30,604 nt of DNA from positions 1 through 30,604 of the forward strand of contig DJVC01000118.1 in the NCBI GenBank assembly GCA_002440765.1. The letters are read 5' to 3'. A model generated the notes under the pieces. It saw only the letters and a list, made by a program, of their open reading frames with translations, was not told where the DNA came from and ran no database searches. Of the stretch, positions 1 through 10,924 are shown piece by piece (the first letter of the stretch is position 1; each line of letters opens with the position of its first letter). A program made the translations under genes and the position numbers. This DNA is from a bacterium UBP3_UBA6266. GTDB lineage: Bacteria > Auribacterota > UBA6266.

Positions 1-20
1 AAGGTGAAAAAAGGTGTATC

Positions 21-1193
21 TTAAAAATCCCACAGTCCCTGTATACCGGTGCCGCAATATTTGCACTTCCCGTCTTTTATATTGTTGATTTCGATGTAGT
101 ATCCCAATCTTTTTATCAGTATGCGTTTACAGTTGGGACAATATGTGTCGGAAAGGTCTTCTCCCGCGACATTTCCTATATAAACATATTTTATGCCTTT
201 TGATTCGGCTATTTTTTTTGCTTCCAGGAGTGTTTTTACAGGTGTCGGCGGCCTGTTTCTCAGCTGGTAATGGGGATAGAATCTCGAAAAGTGGACGGGC
301 ATTTCCGTACCGATATTTGCCACAATCCAGGAACACATGTCATTTATCAGTTTTTCGGAATCATTAACGCCGGGTATTATCAGATTTGTCAATTCGGTAT
401 GGACATTTTCTTCTTTAAGTATTTTGAAAGTTTTCAGCACCGGCCGCAGGGATGAATTGGTGTATTCGCTGTAAAAATTCTCGCTGAAACCTTTCAGGTC
501 TACGTTTGCGGCATCGAGATAGCCGCATAATTCCCTTAAGGGTTCTTCTTCTATGAATCCGCATGTTATCCAGACGGTCTTCAAGCCCTTCTGTTTTGCA
601 AGTTTTGCCGTATCAAGCATATATTCGTAAAATACGGTGGGTTCCGTGTAAGTGAATGCTATTGATTCACAGCCTTCTTTCAATGCGTTTGAAACAATTT
701 CTTCCGGCGGAACGTTAAAATGACGCGTATTTTCGGGGTAGGACTGGCTGATCTCCCAGTTCTGGCAGAACATACAGCTTAGATTGCATCCGGCTGTGGC
801 AAGCGAAAAAGACATGCTTCCCGGCAAAAAATGGTAAAGGGGTTTTTTTTCTACGGGATCGATATGAATGGATACAGGTTTGCCGTAAACCAGGGAATAA
901 AGTTTACCCCCGTAATTGACCCTGACTCTGCAGAGGCCTCTCTGGCTTTCCTTGAGTACACACCGCCGCGGACAGAGTCCGCATTGTACGCTTCCGTTGT
1001 CCAGCGGGGAATAAAACATAGCCTCTTTTAAAGACAGGTCGGCTTTCAAGGCATCTGCCTTGGAAAAGGTCGTTATTTTGTGAACGGATCCGAGCAGGGA
1101 AGGAGCAGATTCTGTAAAGCGGTTTCCGAGACCGTATACAATCAGTAACAGCACAGCCAAAAATAAAAAAGAGATTATAAGAAGTTTTTTCAT
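21..1193 (-). CDS. amrS: AmrS-type radical SAM protein with N-terminal membrane anchor
   Basis: This 390-residue protein resembles the radical SAM component of the AmmeMemoRadiSam group, which also resembles pyruvate formate-lyase activating enzymes. The cluster motif CNLSCMFC gives C136, C140 and C143. It is preceded by a cysteine-rich segment (C71, C74, C78, C88) and by the family stretch HIDPVEKKPLYHFLPG. The C-terminus has a rubredoxin-like pair of CxxC motifs (C352/C355 and C377/C380). Residues 1-22 are a strongly hydrophobic segment after MKK, which is an unusual addition because family members are normally cytosolic. The start is ATG, without a clear ribosome binding site. Partner AMMECR1 and Memo genes are absent from the window. 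The next gene upstream on the same strand encodes a membrane redox flavoprotein 90 nt away. Family assignment is firm; the reaction and substrate are unknown. Confidence 0.85.
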   Translation of the reverse strand: MKKLLIISFLFLAVLLLIVYGLGNRFTESAPSLLGSVHKITTFSKADALKADLSLKEAMFYSPLDNGSVQCGLCPRRCVLKESQRGLCRVRVNYGGKLYSLVYGKPVSIHIDPVEKKPLYHFLPGSMSFSLATAGCNLSCMFCQNWEISQSYPENTRHFNVPPEEIVSNALKEGCESIAFTYTEPTVFYEYMLDTAKLAKQKGLKTVWITCGFIEEEPLRELCGYLDAANVDLKGFSENFYSEYTNSSLRPVLKTFKILKEENVHTELTNLIIPGVNDSEKLINDMCSWIVANIGTEMPVHFSRFYPHYQLRNRPPTPVKTLLEAKKIAESKGIKYVYIGNVAGEDLSDTYCPNCKRILIKRLGYYIEINNIKDGKCKYCGTGIQGLWDF

Positions 1194-1223
1194 TTTTTAA
1201 TATTTTTTATTTTCTATCGGATA

Positions 1224-1253
1224 ATTATATCCTGCGGATATATGAAAAAACAA
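1224..1253 (-). promoter_or_regulatory. putative sigma-70 promoter of the amrS-like gene
   Basis: On the minus strand TTGTTT (1248-1253) is followed after 18 nt by a perfect TATAAT (1224-1229). Transcription would begin near 1217, about 24 nt before the ATG at 1193. This suggests the radical SAM gene can be transcribed independently of the upstream flavoprotein gene. Confidence 0.5.
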
Positions 1254-1283
1254 GCATAGGTTGAAAAAACACAGAAAAGGCCA

Positions 1284-2966
1284 TTATTTATTCCTGAAGG
1301 AAGACAGTATCTTCTGGAAAGCTCCGGCCGGACAGAAAAACCTGCACCAGAACCGGTCAATGACAATTGATGACATAAGAGCCGTGATGACAATAAGCCA
1401 TGCTATGAGATCCCCTTTTAAGCCGAACAATGTTCCGAAAGGCTCAAATCTGCTTGAAGGGATCCTTATATTGACGGTGTAAGCGGCAAGGATAATGAAA
1501 AGGAGGATGAAGCGGGTTTTTTCAAGCAGGCGCGAAAGGGGTTCCCTGATTATTATTTTTTTTCTGTTTAACCGGCCCAGAAAGGATTGAAGTGACCCAA
1601 AAGGGCAAATAAGGGGGCAATAAAGGTTACCGAATGCAATTGTAAAAATGATGAGAATTATTATAAATACAGGCAGAACAATATTGTATTGCTGCAGGAT
1701 GTTGCCCGTTAAAAAATTTGCCAGGTGTCCGCCTGTCAACATTGTTTTTTTCCAGAAGCCCAGAACAAAGAGGGAATATAACATGGTAAAATAACGCAGA
1801 GATTCCCATTTGAATAACACATATAAGGAAGCCGTAATAAACGGTAAAATTATTATAATAACCGATATAACGGATTTAAAATCCGCTTTTTCCCTTAAAT
1901 GCACGGGTTTTTCAAGGTGAAAGGATGCGCCGGCGTAGGATTTGAGGAAAGAGTCCAATATTGCGGATGAAGAAATTGTTGCTCCCGAAATAGAATCCAA
2001 TCCAGCGCGTTTCTCTTTGAAATTTTCGGGACAAATGCCCTTAAATTTTTCGAAAAAACCCGATTCTTTGATTAGTTCCACATATGGACAGGTTTCGTTA
2101 TGTCTGATTAATCTGAATTCTTCAACCGTTAGTCCCGGATCTGTTACGATGGCGGTTATCAGCTGGCCGCCGAAACCTGTAAATCTGCCGAAACCTTCGG
2201 AGAGGATTATATAACCCGTTATTTTATGGTCCTTATAACAACAAAAAACGTAATCATTAAAGGATGAGGGCTGTATAAGATCTGCTTTGGGCGCCAGAGA
2301 TATAACATTCTGCCGGCCGGGGGAATCAATATCCCCTGTTTCTATTATCTGGTTTTTGACTGTTGCCGCCCCGATTATAAAAAAGTAAATGGCAATAAGG
2401 ACTGAAATTATGCGTGTTGCGGTTGACAAAAAACGTATTTTCACCAGATAAATGCCAAATATAGACGGGAGCATAACCAATGTTGTGGCGGTGAAGAATG
2501 AAATAAACATAATAATTCCGTAAGTGGGTGAAGATAGCCTTAAAACAGCTGTTATTAATAGTATAAATGGAGGGCATAGATTGATTCCTGCAGTAAATCC
2601 AAGCAAAAGTGGGATATGGCATATCTTACTAAGGGGTTTTCCGCTGATACATGGCTTATTGGTCATACCTCCGGAACGTATAAGAAACAGGACTATTACG
2701 GACATAGCTATAAGAAGGCCGCCTTTAAGTAATTGGGATAAAGGAAAGGCGGAAATATAATATCCTGTCAATACGGTTAATGTTCCGAAAAGCATGTAAG
2801 CAATGAATCTTCCCAGGGAAAACAAAGTGAAGATTACGAATGCATGGAAAAGAGTCTTTTTCCCGCCAAAGGAAAAGACGGGGAGCAGAAAGGGAAGACA
2901 TGTCGCCCCGCATGCTATGCCTGTAGACAGGCCGAGAATAAAACCTTCAGAAATATATTGAATCAT
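1284..2966 (-). CDS. DsbD-like/FMN-binding/NosR-NapH-like redox membrane protein
   Basis: This 560-residue protein appears to join three modules. Residues 1-205 form a polytopic DsbD/CcdA-like unit with membrane cysteines C23 (in TCLPFLLP) and C131 (in NLCPPF), matching the paired TM cysteines of thiol-electron channels. Residues about 225-345 are an extracytosolic FMN-binding domain; its SGAT motif ends at T330, the residue that ApbE flavinylates in RnfG/NqrC/NosR proteins. Residues about 365-560 are multi-pass membrane with two CX3CP motifs (C450/C454 and C541/C545), as in NosR and NapH, but lack the terminal 2x[4Fe-4S] ferredoxin domain of NosR. A TTG at 3029 would add 21 residues. I prefer the ATG at 2966 because a TATACT box lies at 3010-3015. 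No ribosome binding site is strong. The likely role is moving electrons across the membrane to periplasmic acceptors. A divergent rseC-like gene starts at 3076. Confidence 0.8.
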   Translation of the reverse strand: MIQYISEGFILGLSTGIACGATCLPFLLPVFSFGGKKTLFHAFVIFTLFSLGRFIAYMLFGTLTVLTGYYISAFPLSQLLKGGLLIAMSVIVLFLIRSGGMTNKPCISGKPLSKICHIPLLLGFTAGINLCPPFILLITAVLRLSSPTYGIIMFISFFTATTLVMLPSIFGIYLVKIRFLSTATRIISVLIAIYFFIIGAATVKNQIIETGDIDSPGRQNVISLAPKADLIQPSSFNDYVFCCYKDHKITGYIILSEGFGRFTGFGGQLITAIVTDPGLTVEEFRLIRHNETCPYVELIKESGFFEKFKGICPENFKEKRAGLDSISGATISSSAILDSFLKSYAGASFHLEKPVHLREKADFKSVISVIIIILPFITASLYVLFKWESLRYFTMLYSLFVLGFWKKTMLTGGHLANFLTGNILQQYNIVLPVFIIILIIFTIAFGNLYCPLICPFGSLQSFLGRLNRKKIIIREPLSRLLEKTRFILLFIILAAYTVNIRIPSSRFEPFGTLFGLKGDLIAWLIVITALMSSIVIDRFWCRFFCPAGAFQKILSSFRNK

Positions 2967-3075
2967 AAGAAAATAATTTAATAAAAGTTTATTTGAATTA
3001 TCACCTTTTAGTATAATATCAAAAGACAAAATTAAATTCTTTATTATTTTGTATTGATATTCAAAGGTTATATGA

Positions 3076-3522
3076 ATGATTAAAGAAGAAACAGGAACCG
3101 TAATAAGCGTTGATGAAAAAGAGATTGTAATCAGGGTTGACGCCGCATCCGAATGTTCAGCCTGCGGGATGTGCCGGGGCTGTAAAACTTCAGGCGAATT
3201 ATCCTGTGGTGTTTATCCGGGCGTCAGAAATGGAGACAGGGTAAAAATTCGTATTAATACCGCGGGAAGATTTTTTTCGGCCCTGTTTACTTTTTTCCTT
3301 CCGGCTTTTTTTCTCGTTTTATTTTTGACAGCGGGAGAAAATATTTCTCAGAGCGCTAAAATTATGAGCCCTTCATCGGTCAAGTTTCTTTTTCTGCTCC
3401 TGGGAATCCTTTCCGGCGGCATGTCAATGTATTTAGGAAATATGTTTCTGAAAAAACAGGTAAAATACAGGCCTGAAATTATCTGTAAAATAAGCGGCGC
3501 AGATATGAAAAAAGACAATTAA
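3076..3522 (+). CDS. rseC: RseC/MucC-family (SoxR-reducing system) protein
   Basis: This 148-residue protein has an N-terminal beta domain, a cysteine cluster C-x2-C-x2-C-x2-C (C27, C30, C33, C36), and two transmembrane helices at about 66-84 and 100-120. That is the RseC/MucC architecture. RseC proteins often accompany Rnf-type electron transfer complexes and help reduce SoxR or modulate envelope stress signalling. The divergent neighbour is an Rnf/NosR-like flavoprotein, so a redox link is plausible. AAAGG lies about 10 nt before the ATG. The gene is 13 nt upstream of the MTA phosphorylase gene and is probably the first gene of that operon. Its exact function here is inferred. Confidence 0.8.
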   Translation: MIKEETGTVISVDEKEIVIRVDAASECSACGMCRGCKTSGELSCGVYPGVRNGDRVKIRINTAGRFFSALFTFFLPAFFLVLFLTAGENISQSAKIMSPSSVKFLFLLLGILSGGMSMYLGNMFLKKQVKYRPEIICKISGADMKKDN

Positions 3523-3524
3523 AC

Positions 3525-3530
3525 AGGAGG
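3525..3530 (+). promoter_or_regulatory. strong Shine-Dalgarno of the MTA phosphorylase gene
   Basis: A perfect AGGAGG lies 5 nt before the ATG at 3536. It fixes that start and suggests efficient translation within the operon. Confidence 0.8.
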
Positions 3531-3535
3531 AGTTA

Positions 3536-4399
3536 ATGGTAAAAATCGGTATTATCGGCGGGAGCGGGCTGTACAAAATAGACGGGATTACCGGATTAGA
3601 GGAAAGAAAACTTAAAACCCCTTTCGGCCTGCCGTCGGATAATTTTATCACCGGAAAAATAAGCGGAGTTGAAGTTGTTTTCCTTCCGAGGCACGGCAGG
3701 GCACATGATGTAATACCAAGCGACATTAATTACAGGGCCAATATTTACGGAATGAAAAAATTGGGCGTCGAAAAAATACTGTCCTTCTGCGCATGCGGGA
3801 GCCTTAAAGAAAATATCAAACCCGGCGATTTTGTAATTCCCGACCAGCTTGTCGACAGGACAAACTCCGGGAGAAAAGCGACATTTTTCGGTGAAGGCAT
3901 AGTTGCCCACATCCCTTTTGCCGAACCGTTCTGCAATGAACTCAGGAAAGTTGTTTATGATAAGGCTGTTGAGGCGGGGATCACGGTTTATGGTAAGGGG
4001 ACATATATTAATATCGAGGGACCCGCTTTTTCAACAAAAGCGGAATCGCATTTGTACCGTTCGTGGGGCATGGATATTATAGGCATGACCAATCTTGTCG
4101 AAGCGAAGCTGGCCAGAGAAGCCGAGATATGTTACTGCACGGTGGCAATGGTTACCGATTACGACTGCTGGTACCCTGACCATGAAAGCGTTACTCTTGA
4201 GATTATTGTGGAATGTCTTAATAAAAACAGTTCCAAAGCCAAGGGTCTGGTAAAAGTTCTTGTTCCCGAGCTTGCAAAGTCGGATAGAACCTGCCAATGC
4301 CGGAACACGCTGAAGGCTTCCATTATTACTGCGAAGGAAGCAATGCCTGCGGCGACAATCAAGAAACTTGATCTAATAATCGGTAAATATTTAAAATAA
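3536..4399 (+). CDS. mtnP: S-methyl-5'-thioadenosine phosphorylase
   Basis: The 287-residue protein has the usual length of the trimeric PNP/MTAP family. The phosphate loop GIIGGSGLY opens the protein, PRHGR follows at 51-55, and GPAFSTKAES lies near 162-171. The nucleoside loop GMTN is followed by EAKLAREAEICY. The base-specificity segment DYDCW (D208, D210) identifies a 6-aminopurine enzyme rather than a guanosine/inosine phosphorylase. It splits MTA, and in many bacteria also 5'-deoxyadenosine, into adenine and the (thio)ribose 1-phosphate. The next genes encode a purine permease, a CstA-type transporter and a class II aldolase, which suggests salvage of both halves of the nucleoside. No MtnA isomerase is present in the window. 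Confidence 0.92.
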   Translation: MVKIGIIGGSGLYKIDGITGLEERKLKTPFGLPSDNFITGKISGVEVVFLPRHGRAHDVIPSDINYRANIYGMKKLGVEKILSFCACGSLKENIKPGDFVIPDQLVDRTNSGRKATFFGEGIVAHIPFAEPFCNELRKVVYDKAVEAGITVYGKGTYINIEGPAFSTKAESHLYRSWGMDIIGMTNLVEAKLAREAEICYCTVAMVTDYDCWYPDHESVTLEIIVECLNKNSSKAKGLVKVLVPELAKSDRTCQCRNTLKASIITAKEAMPAATIKKLDLIIGKYLK

Positions 4400-4421
4400 A
4401 GTATGTTAAAAAGGGCGGGTA

Positions 4422-5765
4422 ATGCTGGAACGGTTTTTTAAACTGAAGGAAAACGGCACAAATGTCGGCACGGAATTTGTGGCGGCTGTCACGACTTTCC
4501 TCACAATGTCTTATATTGTTTTTGTGCAACCCGCCATTTTATCCGCTGATTTTAACGGAAATCCCACGGGGATGGATTTCAATGCCGTAATGCTTGCCAC
4601 CTGTTTGTCTGCGGCAATTGCCACGTTTCTAATGGGTGTTTATGCCAATTACCCGATTGCCCAGGCTCCGGGAATGGGAGAAAACATTTTCTTTGTATCG
4701 GTTATTATGTCTATTTCCGCAATGGGAGTGCAGAACTCATGGCAGATAGCGCTGGGGATAGTTTTCCTCTCGGGTGTTTTGTTTCTTCTGGTATCTTTAT
4801 TTAATATAAGGGCAAAATTGCTGAACGTTATCAGCCCCAGTATGAAAAACGCGATAGCCGTGGGAATAGGTTTATTCATAGCCTTTCTCGGCCTGCAGAA
4901 AGCTAAATTGATTGTTGCCGGCCCCGGGACACTTATCCAGATGAACAGCGATATATTATCAAAAGACATAGGTATTTTTGCTTTCGGCCTTATTTTAATA
5001 GCGGTGTTTCTTATGAAGAGGGTTAGAGGAGCTATTCTTATAGGAATAATATGTTCGGCCGTTCTGGCCGCTGTCTTGGGTAAAATCGAGTTTGCCGGAC
5101 TGATTTCAAGACCGCCGTCTATTGAACCGACTTTTTTCAAAATGGATATCGCGGGAATATTTAAAAAACTTCCCTTTCAGGATTATCTGTCTTTTATAAT
5201 CATTTTCCTTTTTATGGATGTTTTTGACACGATAGGAACAATAATAGGAGTAAGTGAACAGGCGGGCCTTATCGTGGATAATAAGTTGCCGCGCGCGAAC
5301 AGAGCGTTAATGTCGGATGCTGTCGGCACTGTAGCCGGCGCTTGTCTGGGCACAAGTACTGTGACAAGTTATATTGAAAGCGCATCGGGAGTCGAAGCAG
5401 GCGGCAGGACGGGCCTGACAAGTGTTTTTATATCGATGTTTTTTGTCTTTGCTGTATTTTTCAGCCCGCTGGTAAAAACTATCGCGTCTTATGACGCTAT
5501 TACAGCTCCGGCTCTGGTGATGGTAGGGGCTATGATGACAAAAAATGTTGTTAACATCAAATGGACGGATTATTCCGAATCCATACCCGCGTTCCTTACA
5601 ATGATGGGCATCCCCCTGACCTGTTCCATTTCCAACGGGTTGGCGTTCGGCTTTATAGCGTATCCGATGATGAAGCTTTTTTCGGGCAGAATCAAAGAAA
5701 CGAGCTGGCTGGCTTATTTACTCGGTGTGGTGTTCCTTTTAAGGTATCTGTTATTTAAAGTTTGA
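4422..5765 (+). CDS. NCS2-type adenine/guanine/hypoxanthine permease (AzgA/PbuG group)
   Basis: This 447-residue membrane protein has about 13 predicted helices. It carries the signature of the AzgA-like branch of nucleobase-cation symporters: an N-terminal GTNVGTEFVAAVTTFLTMSYI region, QAPGMGENIFF near 82-92, and FLFMDVFDTIGT near 262-273. E. coli relatives transport hypoxanthine, guanine or adenine with protons. Located 22 nt after the MTA phosphorylase gene, it could import purines or export and retrieve the adenine that enzyme releases. Direction and exact substrate cannot be read from sequence. Spacing and strand indicate the same operon. Confidence 0.88.
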   Translation: MLERFFKLKENGTNVGTEFVAAVTTFLTMSYIVFVQPAILSADFNGNPTGMDFNAVMLATCLSAAIATFLMGVYANYPIAQAPGMGENIFFVSVIMSISAMGVQNSWQIALGIVFLSGVLFLLVSLFNIRAKLLNVISPSMKNAIAVGIGLFIAFLGLQKAKLIVAGPGTLIQMNSDILSKDIGIFAFGLILIAVFLMKRVRGAILIGIICSAVLAAVLGKIEFAGLISRPPSIEPTFFKMDIAGIFKKLPFQDYLSFIIIFLFMDVFDTIGTIIGVSEQAGLIVDNKLPRANRALMSDAVGTVAGACLGTSTVTSYIESASGVEAGGRTGLTSVFISMFFVFAVFFSPLVKTIASYDAITAPALVMVGAMMTKNVVNIKWTDYSESIPAFLTMMGIPLTCSISNGLAFGFIAYPMMKLFSGRIKETSWLAYLLGVVFLLRYLLFKV

Positions 5766-5783
5766 TAAGGGGTTTCTTATAAG

Positions 5784-7402
5784 ATGAGCTCTCTTTGGAT
5801 GTTATTCTTGAGCCTGATGCTCATTGCGGTCTCATATTTTACCTATGCGAATTATATAAGAAGCAAATTGATAACGAATATCCACAGGCATACCCCTTCA
5901 AAAATCAGGGAGGACGGGATTGATTATGTAGCGACGAACAGATATGTTTTGTTCGGCCATCATTTTGCCTCCATCGCCGGCGCCGGACCTATTGTCGGGC
6001 CGATAATCGCGATAAAATACGGGTGGCTGCCGTGTATTCTGTGGATAATACTCGGCTCTATATTTATCGGCGGTGTCCATGATTTTGCCTCCATAGTAAT
6101 TTCGGCCAAGAACGACGGGAAGTCGATAGGCACTATAATAGAAAAAGACCTGGGCAAAAATGGAAAGTTTTTTTTCCTGGTTTTTTCATGGTTTACGTTA
6201 CTTTTGGTTATCGCTGTCTTTGCTAATCTTGTGGCCCAGACATTTGTGGGGCGTGACGGAGGCCCGGTCGCGACCGCCTCACTGATGTTTATGGCGGTTG
6301 CTGTCATTTTCGGCCTGGTAAACAGACTGAACCTGGTTAATTTGTGGGTTTCGACAGTATGCGGTGTTATACTGATATTTATCTGTATGTGGATAGGGAT
6401 TAAGTATCCCATTCCGGTTGATGTTTTCGGCAGCAATACGGAAACTGTCTGGAAACTGCTTCTTTTGTTTTATGTTACCATTGCTTCTATAATACCTGTC
6501 TGGGTCCTTTTGCAGCCCCGGGATTTTTTAAATTCTTTCCTGTTGTTCGCCTTGATAAGCTTGGCGCTGGTCGGTCTGGTTTTTTATAATCCTGAAATGA
6601 AAGTTCGGGCTTTTAACGGATTTATTCTTGATAATGAACCCCTTTTCCCCATTCTTTTTATAACCATCGCCTGCGGTGCCGTATCAGGTTTCCACTCCCT
6701 GGTCGCGTCAGGGACCACTTCAAAGCAGATAGATTCTTTTAAGGACGCCAAGTTTATCGGTTACGGCGGGATGCTGTTGGAAGCCGTTCTTGCGATAATA
6801 GCGCTTATTGCCGCCGGCTATATGATAGGTCAGCCGGGCGGTAACGGGAGCGCTGTTGAGATATTCGCGAATGGTGTGGGTAATTTTCTCACGAAAATCG
6901 GTATCCCTGAAAAAACGGGAATAGTATTTGCTTCACTGGCAGTTGCTTCATTTCTTTTGACGACGCTTGACACTGCGACGAGGCTGGCAAGATATGCTTT
7001 TCAGGAATTTTTCGAAAAAACAGGAAGTCCCGAACAATCTGTTCTGGCCAACAACAGGTATATAGCGACGTTAGTCACGGTATTGGTGAGCGCCGTGCTG
7101 ATATTCAGCGGAGGCGTTAATGAAATGTGGCCGATATTCGGTTCATCCAACCAGCTGCTTGCCTGTCTTGCCCTGCTGGCTGTTGTGCTCTGGATGTCGA
7201 GGCTGGCGAGGGCGACATGGTTTTTACTGTGGCCGTTTGTTTTTATGCTTGTCGTTACCCTTTCTTCTTTGATAATACTGCTGATCAATCACTTTAAAAC
7301 GGGGAATTACCTGCTTTCCGCGATTTCCATTTTTCTTTTTATTGTAGCTGTTCTGCTGGTAATCAATTCCTGTAAAATAATGGTAAGACGGAGGAGAGCT
7401 TT

Positions 7403-7406
<4 letters not shown>
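5784..7406 (+). CDS. cstA: CstA-family carbon starvation/pyruvate-peptide transporter
   Basis: This 540-residue polytopic protein begins with the CstA hallmark region: FGHHFASIAGAGPIVGP followed by GGVHDFASI, with the typical 'DGIDYVATNRYV' stretch before it. CstA proteins carry pyruvate or peptides. E. coli CstA is about 700 residues; the shorter form seen here is common in other phyla. It starts 18 nt after the purine permease gene, and its stop overlaps the next start by 4 nt (ATGA), which implies translational coupling to the aldolase gene. In this context it may move a small organic acid or other product of the salvage pathway, which is inference. Confidence 0.88.
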
Positions 7407-9689
<2,283 letters not shown>

Positions 9690-9753
9690 TATACACGGAA
9701 TAAAAAGCAGATAAGCAAAAGAGATAAACACGAAGAGTTTTAAGCAGTTGTTC

Positions 9754-10698
9754 TTATATCCGCACAGAGAAATCATTTCCTTTTATGCGGTTTGTGACAA
9801 CAGATCCCGGAGGTATTTTCGTACCCGGAAAAATCAGGCAGTCCCGAAGCAGGCAATTGTCTCCGATAACACAATCATTTGATATAATGGTGTTTTCCTT
9901 TATTTTCGTATTTACCGGAACAACGGAGTTTTTGCCTATATAATAGCCGCCCGGTGTTACAGGCGGCAGAAAATTGTTAATCCATTCAGGATTTTTGGAA
10001 TATAGCATATCCCTGTTTACACGGAAAAGGTTTACCGGGGTGCCTATATCTGTCCAGTATCCATCAAGCTCATAGCCCATCATTAAAGCTCCGGTTTCCA
10101 TTAATCTGGGGTATATATCCCGGCAGATGTTGGAAAATTCTGTATTCAGAATATTGAATATTTCAGGGCTTAGAACATGAATTCCCGAGAACATATATTC
10201 CGAAGAGGAGCGCTTTTCGGCGGGTTTACCGAGGAATCTTACTATGCGCCCGCCGGCATCCGTTTCAATAATGCCGAATTTTTTCCGGTCCGCGTCTTTT
10301 CTCAGAACAAGAGTGCTTAATGCTTTTTTAGTGATATGAAAATTTTTCAGGCGCCTGAAATCGATATCAAACAGTATATCGGAATTTATGACGAAAAAGA
10401 TGTCGCTTTTGAGGAATTTTGCGGCATTGGCGATTCCTCCGGCGGAACCGAGGAGGGTTTTTTCCCTGATGATTATTATCTCCGCGCCGGCAATGCCGGG
10501 TTTTTTTATAATATTTTCTATGATATCCGCATGATGGTATGTATTTATCACGATTTTTGTAAAACCGGATGAGATGAGCCGCTTAATTGTCAGTATGATC
10601 AAAGGTATTTCCAGTATGGGCATTAACGGTTTAGGGATGTAATCGGTGATGGGTTTAAGGCGTGTTCCGTAACCCGCCGATAAAAGCATTGCCTGCAT
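9754..10698 (-). CDS. murU: MurU-like sugar-1-phosphate nucleotidyltransferase
   Basis: The 314-residue protein opens with the nucleotidyltransferase signature LSAGYGTRLKPITDYIPKPLMP. It has LLGSAGG near residue 86, the metal-binding region NSDILFDID near 113-121, and the late motif GYWTDIGTP. Residues about 240-314 are a short left-handed beta-helix-like tail. Relatives are NDP-sugar pyrophosphorylases. Pairing with the AmgK-like kinase upstream points to MurU, which makes UDP-MurNAc from MurNAc-1-phosphate in the recycling route that bypasses de novo UDP-MurNAc synthesis. MurU itself is shorter (about 220 residues), so a GDP-mannose or UDP-glucose type enzyme with a hexapeptide tail is the alternative. 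It is 217 nt downstream of the kinase gene. Confidence 0.75.
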   Translation of the reverse strand: MQAMLLSAGYGTRLKPITDYIPKPLMPILEIPLIILTIKRLISSGFTKIVINTYHHADIIENIIKKPGIAGAEIIIIREKTLLGSAGGIANAAKFLKSDIFFVINSDILFDIDFRRLKNFHITKKALSTLVLRKDADRKKFGIIETDAGGRIVRFLGKPAEKRSSSEYMFSGIHVLSPEIFNILNTEFSNICRDIYPRLMETGALMMGYELDGYWTDIGTPVNLFRVNRDMLYSKNPEWINNFLPPVTPGGYYIGKNSVVPVNTKIKENTIISNDCVIGDNCLLRDCLIFPGTKIPPGSVVTNRIKGNDFSVRI

Positions 10699-10789
10699 AA
10701 TTATTTATTATTCCTTCCCATAGTTATTTTTTTCGGTGAATTATGTTAAAAAAAGTGATTATATTTTTGTTAAGATGCAGTAAATCCAA

Positions 10790-10924
10790 AATCCTAAACT
10801 CTAAATCCGAAAACTGTTTTGAATTTTGAAAATTAAATTTTTAATATTGTTTGGGATTTCCCCTCTGAAATTGTTATACAATTTCGGGGACTTAGTCCCG
10901 GAAATCTTCCAGATTTCACGGGGG
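10790..10924. repeat. degenerate AAATCC tract followed by three stacked inverted repeats
   Basis: From about 10790 to 10850 the DNA is A/T-rich with repeated AAATCC- and AAATTTT-like words. It is followed by three stem-loops. The first is CCCC/GGGG flanking GAAATTG-ttata-CAATTTC (10860-10889). The second is GGGACT-T-AGTCCC (10887-10899). The third is CCCG-GAAATCT-tcc-AGATTTC-CGGG (10897-10922). The second stem shares bases with the other two, so alternative folds compete. The end of the kinase gene lies inside the third stem. It looks like a REP/MITE-type element or an intercistronic mRNA structure. Confidence 0.65.

Noticed and set aside
2967..3029. TTG start extending the redox flavoprotein by 21 residues
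   Set aside because: The extension has no ribosome binding site and overlaps a -10-like TATACT; the ATG at 2966 directly precedes the first membrane helix.
4649..5140. Long open frame opposite the purine permease
   Set aside because: It is the complement of a well-conserved membrane protein; its composition reflects the antisense strand of hydrophobic codons.
10860..10924. CRISPR-like repeat array
   Set aside because: The repeats are inverted and differ in sequence; there are no uniform spacers or cas genes.
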